A stretch of 64,000 nucleotides of DNA from Pseudomonas sp. 6D_7.1_Bac1. GTDB taxonomy: Bacteria > Pseudomonadota > Gammaproteobacteria > Pseudomonadales > Pseudomonadaceae. The translations under genes and the position numbers were made by a program. Under the pieces are notes generated by a model. That model was not told where the DNA came from, did not search any database, and saw nothing but the letters and a program-made list of their open reading frames with translations. The stretch spans positions 1 to 64,000 of the forward strand of contig NZ_JANLNW010000055.1 in NCBI RefSeq assembly GCF_025465945.1, in the 5' to 3' direction. The stretch's first letter is position 1; each line of letters begins with the position of its first letter. Below are positions 11,712 to 21,873 of this stretch, piece by piece.

Positions 11712-12606
11712 TACAACTGCAACTCGCTGTGGCTATGTCGCCATCGTCGGCCGCCCGAACGTGGGCAAATCCACGCTGCTGAACCACATCCTGGGTCAGA
11801 AGCTGGCAATCACCTCGCGCAAACCGCAGACCACCCGTCACAACATGCTCGGGATCAAGACCGAAGGCGCCGTGCAGGCGGTCTACGTCGACACCCCCGG
11901 CATGCACAAAGGTGGCGAGAAAGCCCTGAACCGCTACATGAACAAGACCGCTTCGGCAGCGTTGAAAGACGTCGACGTGGTGATCTTCGTGGTTGACCGC
12001 ACCCGCTGGACCGATGAAGACCAGATGGTGCTGGAGCGCGTTCAGTACGTGACGGGCCCGTTGATCGTGGCGCTGAACAAGACCGATCGCATCGAAGACA
12101 AAGCCGAGCTGATGCCGCACCTGAGCTGGCTGCAGGAACAACTGCCGAACGCGCAGATCATTCCGATTTCGGCTCAGCACGGGCACAACCTCGATGCGCT
12201 GGAGCGCGTGATCGCCGAGCACCTGCCGGAAAACGATCACTTTTTCCCGGAAGACCAGATCACCGACCGCAGCAGCCGTTTCCTCGCCGCCGAACTGGTA
12301 CGCGAGAAAATCATGCGCCAGATGGGCGCCGAGCTGCCGTACCAGATCACCGTGGAAATCGAAGAGTTCAAGCAACAGGGCAAAACCCTGCACATTCATG
12401 CGTTGATCCTCGTCGAACGTGACGGCCAGAAGAAAATCATCATTGGCGACAAGGGCGAGCGGATCAAGCGCATCGGCACCGAAGCGCGCAAGGACATGGA
12501 GCTGCTGTTCGACTCCAAGATCATGCTCAACCTGTGGGTCAAAGTGAAAGGCGGCTGGTCCGACGACGAACGCGCCCTGCGTTCGCTGGGTTACGGCGAC
12601 CTGTAA
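11704..12606 (+). CDS. era: GTPase Era
   Basis: An essential GTPase that binds 16S rRNA and checks 30S subunit maturation. The protein has 300 residues. The G1 motif GRPNVGKST is at residues 16-24, with G3 DTPG and G4 NKTD following. The C-terminal KH domain carries [14 protein letters not shown], the RNA-binding loop. I chose ATG 11704 rather than 11680 because it gives the family N-terminus and the ATGACTGA coupling with rnc. Confidence 0.97.
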   Translation: MTDTTATRCGYVAIVGRPNVGKSTLLNHILGQKLAITSRKPQTTRHNMLGIKTEGAVQAVYVDTPGMHKGGEKALNRYMNKTASAALKDVDVVIFVVDRTRWTDEDQMVLERVQYVTGPLIVALNKTDRIEDKAELMPHLSWLQEQLPNAQIIPISAQHGHNLDALERVIAEHLPENDHFFPEDQITDRSSRFLAAELVREKIMRQMGAELPYQITVEIEEFKQQGKTLHIHALILVERDGQKKIIIGDKGERIKRIGTEARKDMELLFDSKIMLNLWVKVKGGWSDDERALRSLGYGDL

Positions 12607-12637
12607 TCCCCGAACCCTGGTGATACAACGATCAACT

Positions 12638-12725
12638 GTGGGAGCGAGCCTGCTCGCGATAGCGGTCTGTCAGTCAACATCTATGTTGAATATCAGTCCC
12701 TCATCGCGAGCAGGCTCGCTCCCAC
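12638..12725. repeat. REP pair (family A), forward-first, 42-nt spacer
   Basis: The arms at 12638-12660 and 12703-12725 are inverted copies of the family A palindrome. The 42-nt spacer resembles those of the pairs at 14287 and 62418 in both length and sequence, which points to a common composite unit. It lies between era and recO. Confidence 0.9.
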
Positions 12726-12780
12726 AGTGGTTTGAGGCTGTCACAAAAGCTGCGCTCCTTCATTGAGATACTCGACGCCC

Positions 12781-13470
12781 ATGTCCCCAACCCAACCCCT
12801 CGGCCAACCCGCCTACGTGCTCCACAGCCGTGCCTACCGCGAGAACAGCGCGTTGGTGGATTTCCTTACGCCACAAGGTCGGCTGCGGGCAGTGTTGCGC
12901 AGTGCGCGGGGCAAGGCCGGGACGTTGGCGCGACCCTTCGTGCCGCTGGAAGTCGAGTTCCGTGGTCGGGGCGAGCTGAAGAACGTCGGACGCATGGAAA
13001 GCGCCGGCGTTTCTACCTGGCTTAGCGGTGAAGCGTTGTTCAGCGGTCTGTACCTCAACGAACTGCTGATCCGCCTGCTGCCTTCCGAAGATCCCCATCC
13101 CGCCGTATTCGATCATTACGCCGCGACCTTGCTGGCCCTGGCCGAAGGGCGTCCGCTGGAACCCTTGCTGCGTTCGTTCGAATGGCGGCTGCTCGATGAC
13201 CTCGGTTACGGCTTTGCGTTGAACGCGGACATTCATGACGAACCGATAGCGCCGGATGGCCTGTATCGCTTGCAAGTCGATGCAGGCCTGGAGCGGGTCT
13301 ACCTGTTGCAACCCGGTCTGTTCAACGGCACTGAACTGTTGGCCATGGCCGACGCGGACTGGAGCGCGCCGGGTGCCCTGTCTGCTGCCAAGCGCTTGAT
13401 GCGCCAGGCACTGGCCGTTCACCTGGGCGGTCGGCCACTGGTCAGTCGCGAGTTGTTTCGAAAGCCGTAA
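12781..13470 (+). CDS. recO: DNA repair protein RecO
   Basis: A mediator of the RecFOR pathway that binds ssDNA and SSB and helps load RecA at gaps. The protein has 229 residues. The N-terminal OB fold is shown by [20 protein letters not shown] and [11 protein letters not shown]. The C-terminal helical part contains [20 protein letters not shown] and SRELFRKP. There is no CxxC zinc motif, as is usual in gammaproteobacterial RecO. The start at 12781 gives [12 protein letters not shown] start at 12763 is in frame but would add six residues close to the REP pair. It lies between era and pdxJ, the conserved order. Confidence 0.95.
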   Translation: MSPTQPLGQPAYVLHSRAYRENSALVDFLTPQGRLRAVLRSARGKAGTLARPFVPLEVEFRGRGELKNVGRMESAGVSTWLSGEALFSGLYLNELLIRLLPSEDPHPAVFDHYAATLLALAEGRPLEPLLRSFEWRLLDDLGYGFALNADIHDEPIAPDGLYRLQVDAGLERVYLLQPGLFNGTELLAMADADWSAPGALSAAKRLMRQALAVHLGGRPLVSRELFRKP

Positions 13471-13521
13471 GCCTGACGTGTATGCTGTGCACCGAACTTT
13501 CTCTTCTTCAGGAGCGCTTCC

Positions 13522-14268
13522 GTGACCACCAGCAATCGCATTCTTCTTGGCGTGAACATCGACCACGTTGCCACCCTGCGTCAGGCCCGGGGCACTCGCT
13601 ACCCTGATCCCGTGAAAGCAGCGCTGGACGCGGAAGAGGCGGGCGCTGACGGGATCACTGTGCATTTGCGTGAAGACCGTCGACACATCCAGGAGCGCGA
13701 CGTGCTGCTGCTCAAGGACGTGCTGCAAACCCGCATGAACTTCGAAATGGGCGTCACCGAGGAAATGATGGCGTTCGCCGAGCGCATTCGCCCGGCGCAC
13801 ATTTGCCTGGTCCCGGAAACCCGTCAGGAACTGACCACCGAAGGCGGTCTGGATGTCGCGGGGCAGGAAGCGCGGATCAAGACTGCGGTGGATCGTCTGG
13901 CAAAAATCGGCTGCGAAGTGTCGCTGTTCATCGACGCCGATGAGCGCCAGATCGAAGCCTCGAAACGTGTCGGCGCACCGGCCATCGAATTGCACACCGG
14001 CCGTTATGCAGACGCCGAGACGCCGACTTCCGTTGCTGAAGAACTGAAACGTGTGGCGGATGGCGTGGCCTTTGGTCTGGCTCAGGGCTTGATCGTCAAC
14101 GCCGGTCACGGTCTGCATTACCACAACGTCGAAGCGGTTGCGGCGATCAAAGGCATCAACGAACTGAACATCGGTCACGCACTGGTGGCGCATGCGTTGT
14201 TCGTCGGGTTCAAGTCGGCTGTTTCGGAGATGAAAGCGCTGATTCTGGCGGCTGCCGCCAAGGTCTGA
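13522..14268 (+). CDS. pdxJ: Pyridoxine 5'-phosphate synthase
   Basis: It condenses 1-deoxy-xylulose 5-phosphate with 3-amino-2-oxopropyl phosphate in the last step of the DXP-dependent vitamin B6 pathway. It is a cytoplasmic TIM-barrel protein of 248 residues. Family segments seen are [17 protein letters not shown] at the N-terminus, [18 protein letters not shown] and [12 protein letters not shown]. The start is GTG at 13522, and AGGAG at 13510-13514 lies 7 nt upstream. It is the last gene of the rnc-era-recO-pdxJ string. Confidence 0.97.
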   Translation: MTTSNRILLGVNIDHVATLRQARGTRYPDPVKAALDAEEAGADGITVHLREDRRHIQERDVLLLKDVLQTRMNFEMGVTEEMMAFAERIRPAHICLVPETRQELTTEGGLDVAGQEARIKTAVDRLAKIGCEVSLFIDADERQIEASKRVGAPAIELHTGRYADAETPTSVAEELKRVADGVAFGLAQGLIVNAGHGLHYHNVEAVAAIKGINELNIGHALVAHALFVGFKSAVSEMKALILAAAAKV

Positions 14269-14286
14269 AGAGCAGTACAAAAACCT

Positions 14287-14374
14287 GTGGGAGCGAGCCT
14301 GCTCGCGATGGCGTCTTAACATTCAACGAAAATGTTGGCTGCAAGACTGCTATCGCGAGCAAGCTCGCTCCCAC
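14287..14374. repeat. REP pair (family A), forward-first, 42-nt spacer
   Basis: The palindrome arms at 14287-14309 and 14352-14374 are inverted to each other, with 42 nt between them. It sits between the convergent genes pdxJ and mltF, where a hairpin could serve both transcripts. Confidence 0.9.
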
Positions 14375-14396
14375 ATTTGATTGGGGGTTGTCCTGA

Positions 14397-15959
<1,563 letters not shown>

Positions 15960-16144
15960 TCAGGCCTGAATGTGACAACTGAAATAACCCCCTTCAGGCA
16001 CCTTGAAAAGCATGGGTTACAGGCGTTGAGCCCCCGGCCGACGTTCGGACAATACCGGGTGTAGCGTTTCGGGTGCTGTCGCGGGCGGTTTAGGCTAGAA
16101 TGCACGGCCTCAAAGCACACCCCCTTCCCGAGGCTGTCCCGAAG

Positions 16145-19100
16145 ATGTTGATCCTGCGCGGCGCTCCTGCCCTTTCTGCCTTTCGCCACAGCAAACTCCT
16201 TGAGCAACTGACCCAGAAGGTTCCGGCTGTCAGTGGCTTGTATGCTGAATTCGCTCACTTCGCCGAAGTTACCGGCGTCCTGACCGGCGACGAACAGCAG
16301 GTGCTAGCGCGCCTTCTGAAGTACGGTCCTAGCGTTCCGGTTCAAGAGCCGACCGGCCGTCTGTTCCTGGTATTGCCGCGTTTCGGCACCATCTCGCCAT
16401 GGTCGAGCAAGGCCAGCGACATCGCCCGTAACTGTGGCCTGGCGAAAATCCAGCGCCTGGAGCGCGGTATCGCGTTCTACGTGGCCGGTGAATTCACCGA
16501 CGCGCAAGCACAGCTTATTGCTGATGCGCTGCACGATCGCATGACCCAGATCGTACTGGAAAACCTCGAGCAGGCTGCCGGCCTGTTCAGTCACTCCGAA
16601 CCCAAGCCCCTGACGGCGATCGACGTCCTGGGTGGCGGTCGCGCCGCGCTGGAAAAAGCCAACGTCGAACTGGGCCTGGCCCTGGCGGAAGACGAGATCG
16701 ACTACCTGGTCAACGCCTTCGTTGGCTTGAAGCGCAACCCGCACGACATCGAACTGATGATGTTCGCCCAGGCGAACTCCGAGCACTGCCGTCACAAGAT
16801 CTTCAACGCCAGTTGGGACATCGACGGCCAGAGTCAGGAAAAAAGCCTGTTCGGCATGATCAAGAACACCTACGTGATGCACAGCGAAGGCGTTCTGTCG
16901 GCTTACAAGGACAACGCTTCGGTGATCGTCGGCAACGTCGCCGGCCGTTTCTTCCCGGACCCTGAAACCCGCCAGTACGGCGCGGTGCAGGAACCGGTGC
17001 ACATCCTGATGAAAGTCGAGACTCACAACCACCCGACCGCGATTGCCCCGTTCCCGGGCGCATCCACCGGTTCCGGCGGCGAGATCCGCGACGAAGGCGC
17101 TACCGGTCGTGGTGCCAAGCCGAAGGCTGGCCTGACCGGTTTCACCGTGTCCAACCTGCAAATCCCGGGCTTCGAACAGCCGTGGGAAGTGCCGTACGGC
17201 AAACCCGAGCGCATCGTTACCGCGCTGGACATCATGATCGAAGGCCCATTAGGCGGCGCTGCATTCAACAACGAATTCGGCCGTCCGGCGCTGACCGGTT
17301 ACTTCCGTACCTTCGAACAATCCATCACCACCCCGCGTGGCGATGAAGTGCGCGGTTACCACAAGCCGATCATGCTGGCCGGCGGCATGGGTAACATCCG
17401 TGCCGAACACGTACAAAAAGGCGAGATCCTCGTTGGCTCCAAGCTGATCGTGCTGGGCGGCCCGGCGATGCTGATCGGCCTGGGCGGCGGCGCGGCTTCC
17501 TCCATGGCCACCGGCACCAGCTCGGCAGACCTGGACTTTGCTTCGGTACAACGCGAAAACCCGGAAATGGAACGCCGTTGCCAGGAAGTCATCGACCGTT
17601 GCTGGCAGTTGGGTGAGCACAACCCGATCAGCTTCATCCACGACGTCGGCGCGGGCGGTCTGTCCAACGCCTTCCCGGAACTGGTCAACGATGGCGACCG
17701 TGGTGGCCGCTTCGAACTGCGCAACATTCCAAACGACGAGCCGGGCATGGCCCCGCACGAAATCTGGAGTAACGAATCCCAGGAGCGCTACGTTCTGGCG
17801 GTCGGCCCGGCCGACTTCGAACGTTTCAAGGCAATCTGCGAACGTGAGCGCTGCCCGTTTGCCGTCGTCGGTGAAGCCACTGCTGAACCGCAACTGACCG
17901 TCACCGACAGCCACTTCGGCAACAGTCCTGTGGATATGCCACTCGAAGTGCTGCTGGGCAAAGCCCCGCGCATGCACCGTTCGGCGGTTCGTGAAACCGA
18001 ACTGGGCGACGACTTCGATCCGTCGACCCTGGCCATTGCCGACTGCGTCGAGCGCGTTCTGCATCACCCGGCCGTGGCCAGCAAAAGCTTCCTGATCACC
18101 ATCGGCGACCGCACCATCACTGGCCTCGTGGCCCGTGACCAGATGGTCGGCCCGTGGCAGGTTCCGGTGGCCGACGTTGCCGTCACCGCCACCAGCTTCG
18201 ACGTTTACACCGGTGAAGCCATGGCCATGGGCGAGCGTACTCCGCTGGCACTGCTGGACGCTCCGGCGTCGGGCCGCATGGCCATCGGCGAAACCCTGAC
18301 CAACATCGCTGCCTCGCGCATCGGCAAGATCTCCGACATCAAACTGTCGGCGAACTGGATGTCGGCTGCCGGTCACCCGGGCGAAGACGCGCGTCTGTAC
18401 GACACCGTCAAAGCGGTCGGCATGGAGCTGTGCCCGGAACTGGGCATCACCATTCCGGTGGGCAAGGACTCGATGTCCATGGCCACTCGCTGGAACGACG
18501 AAGGCGTCGACAAGAGCGTGACCTCGCCGCTGTCGCTGATCGTGACCGGTTTCGCGCCAGTGACTGACATCCGTCAGACCCTGACCCCGCAACTGCGCAT
18601 GGACAAAGGCACCACCGACCTGATCCTGATCGACCTGGGCCGTGGCCAGAACCGCATGGGCGCCTCGATCCTCGCGCAGGTTCACGGCAAGCTTGGCAAG
18701 CAGGCTCCGGACGTCGATGACGCCGAAGACCTGAAGGCCTTCTTCGCCGTGATCCAGGGCCTCAACGCCGACGGTCACCTGCTGGCTTACCATGACCGCT
18801 CCGACGGTGGTCTGCTGACCAGCGTGGTGGAAATGGCCTTTGCCGGTCACTGCGGTCTGAGCCTGAACCTCGACGGTCTGGCGGAAACCTCGGCCGACAT
18901 CGCCGCGATCCTGTTCAACGAAGAGTTGGGTGCGGTGATCCAGGTTCGCCAGGACTCCACGCCGGATATCCTTGCGCAGTTCAGCGCGGCGGGCCTGGGC
19001 GATTGTGTGTCGGTAGTCGGTCAGCCGATGAACAACGCCGAGATCAGCATCACCTTCAACGGCGAAACCGTGTTCGACGGTCAGCGTCATCTGCTGCAAC

Positions 19101-20041
19101 GTCAGTGGGCCGAAACCAGCTACCAGATCCAGCGTCTGCGTGACAACGCCGACTGCGCCGACCAAGAGTTCGACGTGCTGCTGGAAGAAGACAACCCGGG
19201 CCTGAGCGTCAAGTTGAGCTACGACGTCAACCAGGACGTCGCCGCGCCTTACATCAAGAAAGGCATTCGCCCACAGGTTGCCGTACTGCGCGAGCAGGGC
19301 GTCAACGGTCAGGTGGAAATGGCGGCCGCGTTCGACCGTGCTGGTTTCAACGCGATCGACGTGCACATGAGCGACATCCTTGCGGGCCGTGTCGACCTGA
19401 ACGAGTTCAAAGGTCTGGTGGCGTGCGGTGGCTTCTCCTACGGTGACGTACTGGGCGCCGGTGAAGGCTGGGCGAAATCGGCGCTGTTCAACAGCCGTGC
19501 TCGCGATGCGTTCCAGGGCTTCTTCGAACGCACTGACAGCTTCACCCTCGGTGTGTGCAACGGTTGCCAGATGATGTCCAACCTGCACGAGCTGATTCCG
19601 GGCAGCGAGCTCTGGCCGCACTTCGTGCGTAACCGTTCCGAACAGTTCGAAGCCCGCGTGGCAATGGTTCAGGTTCAGGAGTCGAACTCGATCTTCCTGC
19701 AAGGCATGGCCGGTTCGCGCATGCCAATCGCTATCGCTCACGGTGAAGGTCATGCCGAGTTCGCCAGCGAAGAAGCGCTGCTGCAAGCGGATCTGTCGGG
19801 TTGCGTGGCGATGCGTTTCGTCGACAACCATGGCAAGGTCACCGAAAACTACCCGGCCAACCCGAACGGTTCGCCGCGCGGGATCACCGGTTTGACCAGC
19901 CGTGACGGTCGCGTGACCATCATGATGCCGCACCCGGAGCGGGTATTCCGCGCCGTGCAGAACTCGTGGCGCTCGGAAGAGTGGAACGAGGACGCTCCTT
20001 GGATGCGTATGTTCCGTAATGCTCGTGTGTGGGTGAACTAA
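16145..20041 (+). CDS. purL: Phosphoribosylformylglycinamidine synthase
   Basis: It converts FGAR, glutamine and ATP to FGAM in step four of de novo purine synthesis. It is the large single-chain form typical of gammaproteobacteria, with 1298 residues. The N-terminal PurS-like domain covers about 1-150, followed by the linker and the two AIR-synthase-like halves; [15 protein letters not shown] marks the nucleotide site. The C-terminal glutaminase domain has its nucleophile Cys1138 in LGVCNGCQ and a later HGEGHAEF with the His and Glu. ATG 16145 begins [15 protein letters not shown] -10-like TAGAAT lies at 16096-16101. It is followed after 5 nt by a small NIF3-like gene. Confidence 0.98.
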   Translation: MLILRGAPALSAFRHSKLLEQLTQKVPAVSGLYAEFAHFAEVTGVLTGDEQQVLARLLKYGPSVPVQEPTGRLFLVLPRFGTISPWSSKASDIARNCGLAKIQRLERGIAFYVAGEFTDAQAQLIADALHDRMTQIVLENLEQAAGLFSHSEPKPLTAIDVLGGGRAALEKANVELGLALAEDEIDYLVNAFVGLKRNPHDIELMMFAQANSEHCRHKIFNASWDIDGQSQEKSLFGMIKNTYVMHSEGVLSAYKDNASVIVGNVAGRFFPDPETRQYGAVQEPVHILMKVETHNHPTAIAPFPGASTGSGGEIRDEGATGRGAKPKAGLTGFTVSNLQIPGFEQPWEVPYGKPERIVTALDIMIEGPLGGAAFNNEFGRPALTGYFRTFEQSITTPRGDEVRGYHKPIMLAGGMGNIRAEHVQKGEILVGSKLIVLGGPAMLIGLGGGAASSMATGTSSADLDFASVQRENPEMERRCQEVIDRCWQLGEHNPISFIHDVGAGGLSNAFPELVNDGDRGGRFELRNIPNDEPGMAPHEIWSNESQERYVLAVGPADFERFKAICERERCPFAVVGEATAEPQLTVTDSHFGNSPVDMPLEVLLGKAPRMHRSAVRETELGDDFDPSTLAIADCVERVLHHPAVASKSFLITIGDRTITGLVARDQMVGPWQVPVADVAVTATSFDVYTGEAMAMGERTPLALLDAPASGRMAIGETLTNIAASRIGKISDIKLSANWMSAAGHPGEDARLYDTVKAVGMELCPELGITIPVGKDSMSMATRWNDEGVDKSVTSPLSLIVTGFAPVTDIRQTLTPQLRMDKGTTDLILIDLGRGQNRMGASILAQVHGKLGKQAPDVDDAEDLKAFFAVIQGLNADGHLLAYHDRSDGGLLTSVVEMAFAGHCGLSLNLDGLAETSADIAAILFNEELGAVIQVRQDSTPDILAQFSAAGLGDCVSVVGQPMNNAEISITFNGETVFDGQRHLLQRQWAETSYQIQRLRDNADCADQEFDVLLEEDNPGLSVKLSYDVNQDVAAPYIKKGIRPQVAVLREQGVNGQVEMAAAFDRAGFNAIDVHMSDILAGRVDLNEFKGLVACGGFSYGDVLGAGEGWAKSALFNSRARDAFQGFFERTDSFTLGVCNGCQMMSNLHELIPGSELWPHFVRNRSEQFEARVAMVQVQESNSIFLQGMAGSRMPIAIAHGEGHAEFASEEALLQADLSGCVAMRFVDNHGKVTENYPANPNGSPRGITGLTSRDGRVTIMMPHPERVFRAVQNSWRSEEWNEDAPWMRMFRNARVWVN

Positions 20042-20046
20042 GCGCT

Positions 20047-20358
20047 GTGTACAAGCTCAGTTTTTTTGTTCCTCAGAGCCATGTTGAGGTGGTCAAGAGT
20101 GCTGTGTTCGCTGCGGGTGGTGGGCGGATTGGGGCTTATGACCACTGTGCGTGGCAGGTGCTTGGGTTGGGTCAGTTTCGGCCTTTGGACGGCAGTCAGC
20201 CGTTTATTGGTGAAGCGGGGCAGGTCGAGCAGGTTGAGGAATGGAAGGTTGAGCTGGTGGTCAGCGATGAGTTGATTCGCTCGGTGGTGGAGGCTCTGAA
20301 GCAGAGTCATCCCTATGAGACGCCGGCGTATGAAGTGTGGCGGTTGGAAGATTTCTGA
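20047..20358 (+). CDS. NIF3/YqfO-type small protein
   Basis: A 103-residue protein that matches the stand-alone version of the domain inserted in YqfO/NIF3 proteins, a ferredoxin-like fold related to PII and CutA. Family marks are YKLSFFVPQSHVEVVKSAVF, AAGGGRIGAYDHCAWQVLG, GQFRPLDGSQPFIG and the final SHPYETPAYEVWRLEDF. It lacks the metal-binding halves of full NIF3, so it cannot be the dinuclear-metal enzyme itself. The function is unknown; a sensory or scaffold role is a guess. The start is GTG at 20047, 5 nt after purL, and a strong terminator follows. Confidence 0.85.
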   Translation: MYKLSFFVPQSHVEVVKSAVFAAGGGRIGAYDHCAWQVLGLGQFRPLDGSQPFIGEAGQVEQVEEWKVELVVSDELIRSVVEALKQSHPYETPAYEVWRLEDF

Positions 20359-20380
20359 TCTTCTTGGCTGCTGAAATGAG

Positions 20381-20412
20381 AAACCCGCTGAAGTGATTTC
20401 AGCGGGTTTTTT
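20381..20412 (+). terminator. Rho-independent terminator after purL and its small neighbour
   Basis: AAACCCGCTGAA (20381-20392) pairs with TTCAGCGGGTTT (20398-20409) in a perfect 12-bp stem with a 5-nt loop, and the T-run continues to 20412. Confidence 0.92.
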
Positions 20413-20450
20413 GTTGCCTGGGATTTGTTGGGTGTACATCAATCAAAACT

Positions 20451-20473
20451 GTGGGAGCGAGCCTGCTCGCGAT
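20451..20473 (+). repeat. Single REP element (family A)
   Basis: One copy of GTGGGAGCGAGCCTGCTCGC plus GAT, without an inverted partner nearby. It begins a 600-base stretch without recognisable genes. Confidence 0.85.
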
Positions 20474-20529
20474 GGCGGCCTGACAGCCGACCAATCTCTT
20501 GCAGGTGTACATATCTGTTGCTGCGGTAA

Positions 20530-20925
20530 CGGCCACTTACGGTTCCGCTCTTACAGCGTGTCACTTTTGGCAAACGCCCCAAAAGTAACCAAAAGGTCTC
20601 GCCCCAAGCGTACGGCACCTCGCTAAGGCTCGGCGTTCCCTCGCTCCGGTATTCATCAGGGGGCATCGCCTACGGTCTGCTTCGCTACGACCTCCTCTCG
20701 ATGTGTCCGGCTGCGCCGTACGGCGCTGCGCGCCAACCCCCTGATGAACACCTGCGCTCGGCCTCCCGAAGGGGCGGGTGGATCAAGATCAACAGCGGCA
20801 GGTGAGCTAACGCTCGGCCTGTTGAGTGGTGAAGGAGCGCCGCTGGTGATGATCTTCGTAGGAGCTGCCGCAGGCTGCGATCTTTTGATCTTGCTTGATC
20901 GCTCCTACTTTATTGGGGTTGTGTA
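20530..20925. repeat. Non-coding repeat-like stretch upstream of the DUF6124 locus
   Basis: No convincing gene lies here. The stretch contains CACTTTTGGC and its partner CCAAAAGTAACC (about 20562-20593), a GC-rich middle with several short palindromes, and at 20859-20925 a GTAGGAGCTGCCGCAGGCTG element with an inverted CGCTCCTAC end. From memory, such segments recur between genes in fluorescent pseudomonads, but I cannot verify copy number here. The short reading frames across it on both strands do not resemble proteins I know. The part from 20926 to 21078 also shows no gene; it holds one perfect 7-bp hairpin (GTCGCTG/CAGCGAC). Confidence 0.5.
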
Positions 20926-21078
20926 ATGCCTGTAGGAAGCGGCTTGAACTCGATGACAGCATCACGGGCAACGTAGAAATCTCTGACATGTCTTTCAGGT
21001 TGCCGCTCGGAAGCGCTATCTCTAGCCTTCAAACGTCGCTGCCAATTCAGCGACCGGGACTGCAAGCCCGCCGATAGT

Positions 21079-21108
21079 TTGTTAGGCGCTTACAGGCGCA
21101 CCTATAAT
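21079..21108 (+). promoter_or_regulatory. Predicted promoter of the DUF6124 leader
   Basis: TTGTTA (21079-21084) and a consensus TATAAT (21103-21108) are 18 nt apart. Transcription would begin near 21114-21116 and give a leader of about 155 nt before the ATG at 21270. Confidence 0.75.
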
Positions 21109-21139
21109 CGTGACGCTTTTTCAGTGTCCATCGATTTAT

Positions 21140-21264
21140 GGTGGCTGTGTGCGGGAGACCTTCGGGTCTGCCGAGGGCCTAACAACTCGGTCTTGCAGAC
21201 CCGCATACAGCTGCCACCCATCATCTGCAAGTGATGCTGTCAGCTCCAACTATTGTTAGGAGCT
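21140..21264 (+). ncRNA. Structured 5' leader RNA of the DUF6124 gene (candidate riboregulator)
   Basis: Terminal stem: 21140-21155 pairs with 21200-21218 as 6 bp plus 10 bp around a 3-nt bulge, including one G-U pair. Inside it, hairpin 1 is AGACC-TTCG-GGTCT (21156-21169), a stable UUCG tetraloop. Hairpin 2 is CCGAG/CTCGG (21171-21175 with 21186-21190) with the loop GGCCTAACAA. Downstream, CATCA/TGATG (21219-21236) is hairpin 3. AGCTCC/GGAGCT (21242-21247 with 21259-21264) is hairpin 4, which holds the Shine-Dalgarno AGGAG (21258-21262). The hairpin 2 loop CCTAACAA (21178-21185) is the exact complement of TTGTTAGG (21253-21260) in hairpin 4. The structure is deduced by eye. I do not recognise it as a named RNA family. 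Confidence 0.7.
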
Positions 21265-21269
21265 CCACC

Positions 21270-21659
21270 ATGATCAAAGAAACTCCCAATCCCCCAGAAA
21301 CCGACGACGTTTCCCCCTACGAATCCCTCGATTCAAAAAAGCTCCACGACGCCGCGCACCGCGCGCTCGACCATTATCTGAAACCCACTCTCGCCAAACT
21401 GCGCTTCAGCGATCTGCGCTCGGACCGTTTGTTCAGTGTTGCGCCCGATGTCGGCCTCGAAGCCCTGCTGGCCAATGCCGCGGAAGATCTGGCGTCGGTC
21501 AAGGTCATGGCTGCCGACCTGGCATTCGAGATCGAGGGCTCGCGACGCAGTGTGGCGTTGGCGATTTGCCGGATGGTCGATGGTGCTTTGTTGTTGGTGG
21601 ACAAGGCGCTGGATGACTACAACCCGTCGGAGACGGCGCAGTTTTACGTCAAAGAATAG
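21270..21659 (+). CDS. DUF6124 family protein
   Basis: A 129-residue protein of a family that seems confined to Pseudomonas and usually has several paralogues per genome (established only at the level of family recognition). The N-terminal block MIKETPNPPETDDVSPYES followed by LDSKKLHDAAHRALDHYL is the family hallmark. The C-terminal two thirds are predicted helical, with an EALLANAAEDLASV segment. No catalytic motif, signal peptide or membrane segment is visible. The function is unknown. ATG 21270 is set by AGGAG 7 nt upstream; the upstream in-frame start at 21231 lies within the structured leader. The gene is monocistronic, between its own promoter and a strong terminator, and expression is probably controlled by the leader RNA. 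Confidence 0.85.
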   Translation: MIKETPNPPETDDVSPYESLDSKKLHDAAHRALDHYLKPTLAKLRFSDLRSDRLFSVAPDVGLEALLANAAEDLASVKVMAADLAFEIEGSRRSVALAICRMVDGALLLVDKALDDYNPSETAQFYVKE

Positions 21660-21681
21660 GTCCGCTGTACGTCAAAAAATG

Positions 21682-21719
21682 AAAAACCGCTGAGCCGGAA
21701 ACGGTCAGCGGTTTTTTTT
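21682..21719 (+). terminator. Rho-independent terminator of the DUF6124 gene
   Basis: AAAAACCGCTGA (21682-21693) pairs with TCAGCGGTTTTT (21705-21716), with an 11-nt loop; the T-run covers 21712-21719. Confidence 0.92.
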
Positions 21720-21755
21720 GTGAACAATGGATTATTCGGCGTTCGGGAGGGCCTC

Positions 21756-21849
21756 ATCGCGAGCAGGCTCGCTCCCACAGTTGATCTCTGTCGTACTTCA
21801 GATAGCGGTCGCGTCGAAAATTCAGTGTGGGAGCGAGCCTGCTCGCGAT
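21756..21849. repeat. REP pair (family A), reverse-first, 48-nt spacer
   Basis: The inverted arm (21756-21778) comes first and the forward arm (21827-21849) second, 48 nt apart. It lies between the convergent DUF6124 gene and nagE. Confidence 0.9.
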
Positions 21850-21873
21850 GACTGAATGTCCAGCAACGAAGAT

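Noticed and set aside
20807..21077. Two overlapping 60-codon frames upstream of the DUF6124 leader
   Set aside because: They run through repeat elements, lack plausible Shine-Dalgarno sites and show no familiar motifs.
21177..21263. Integron attC-like site (GCCTAAC ... GTTAGGA)
   Set aside because: The second core lacks the final pyrimidine of GTTRRRY, and the sequences just inside the two cores are not complementary, so the L-box pairing of attC is missing. A structured mRNA leader explains the same bases better.
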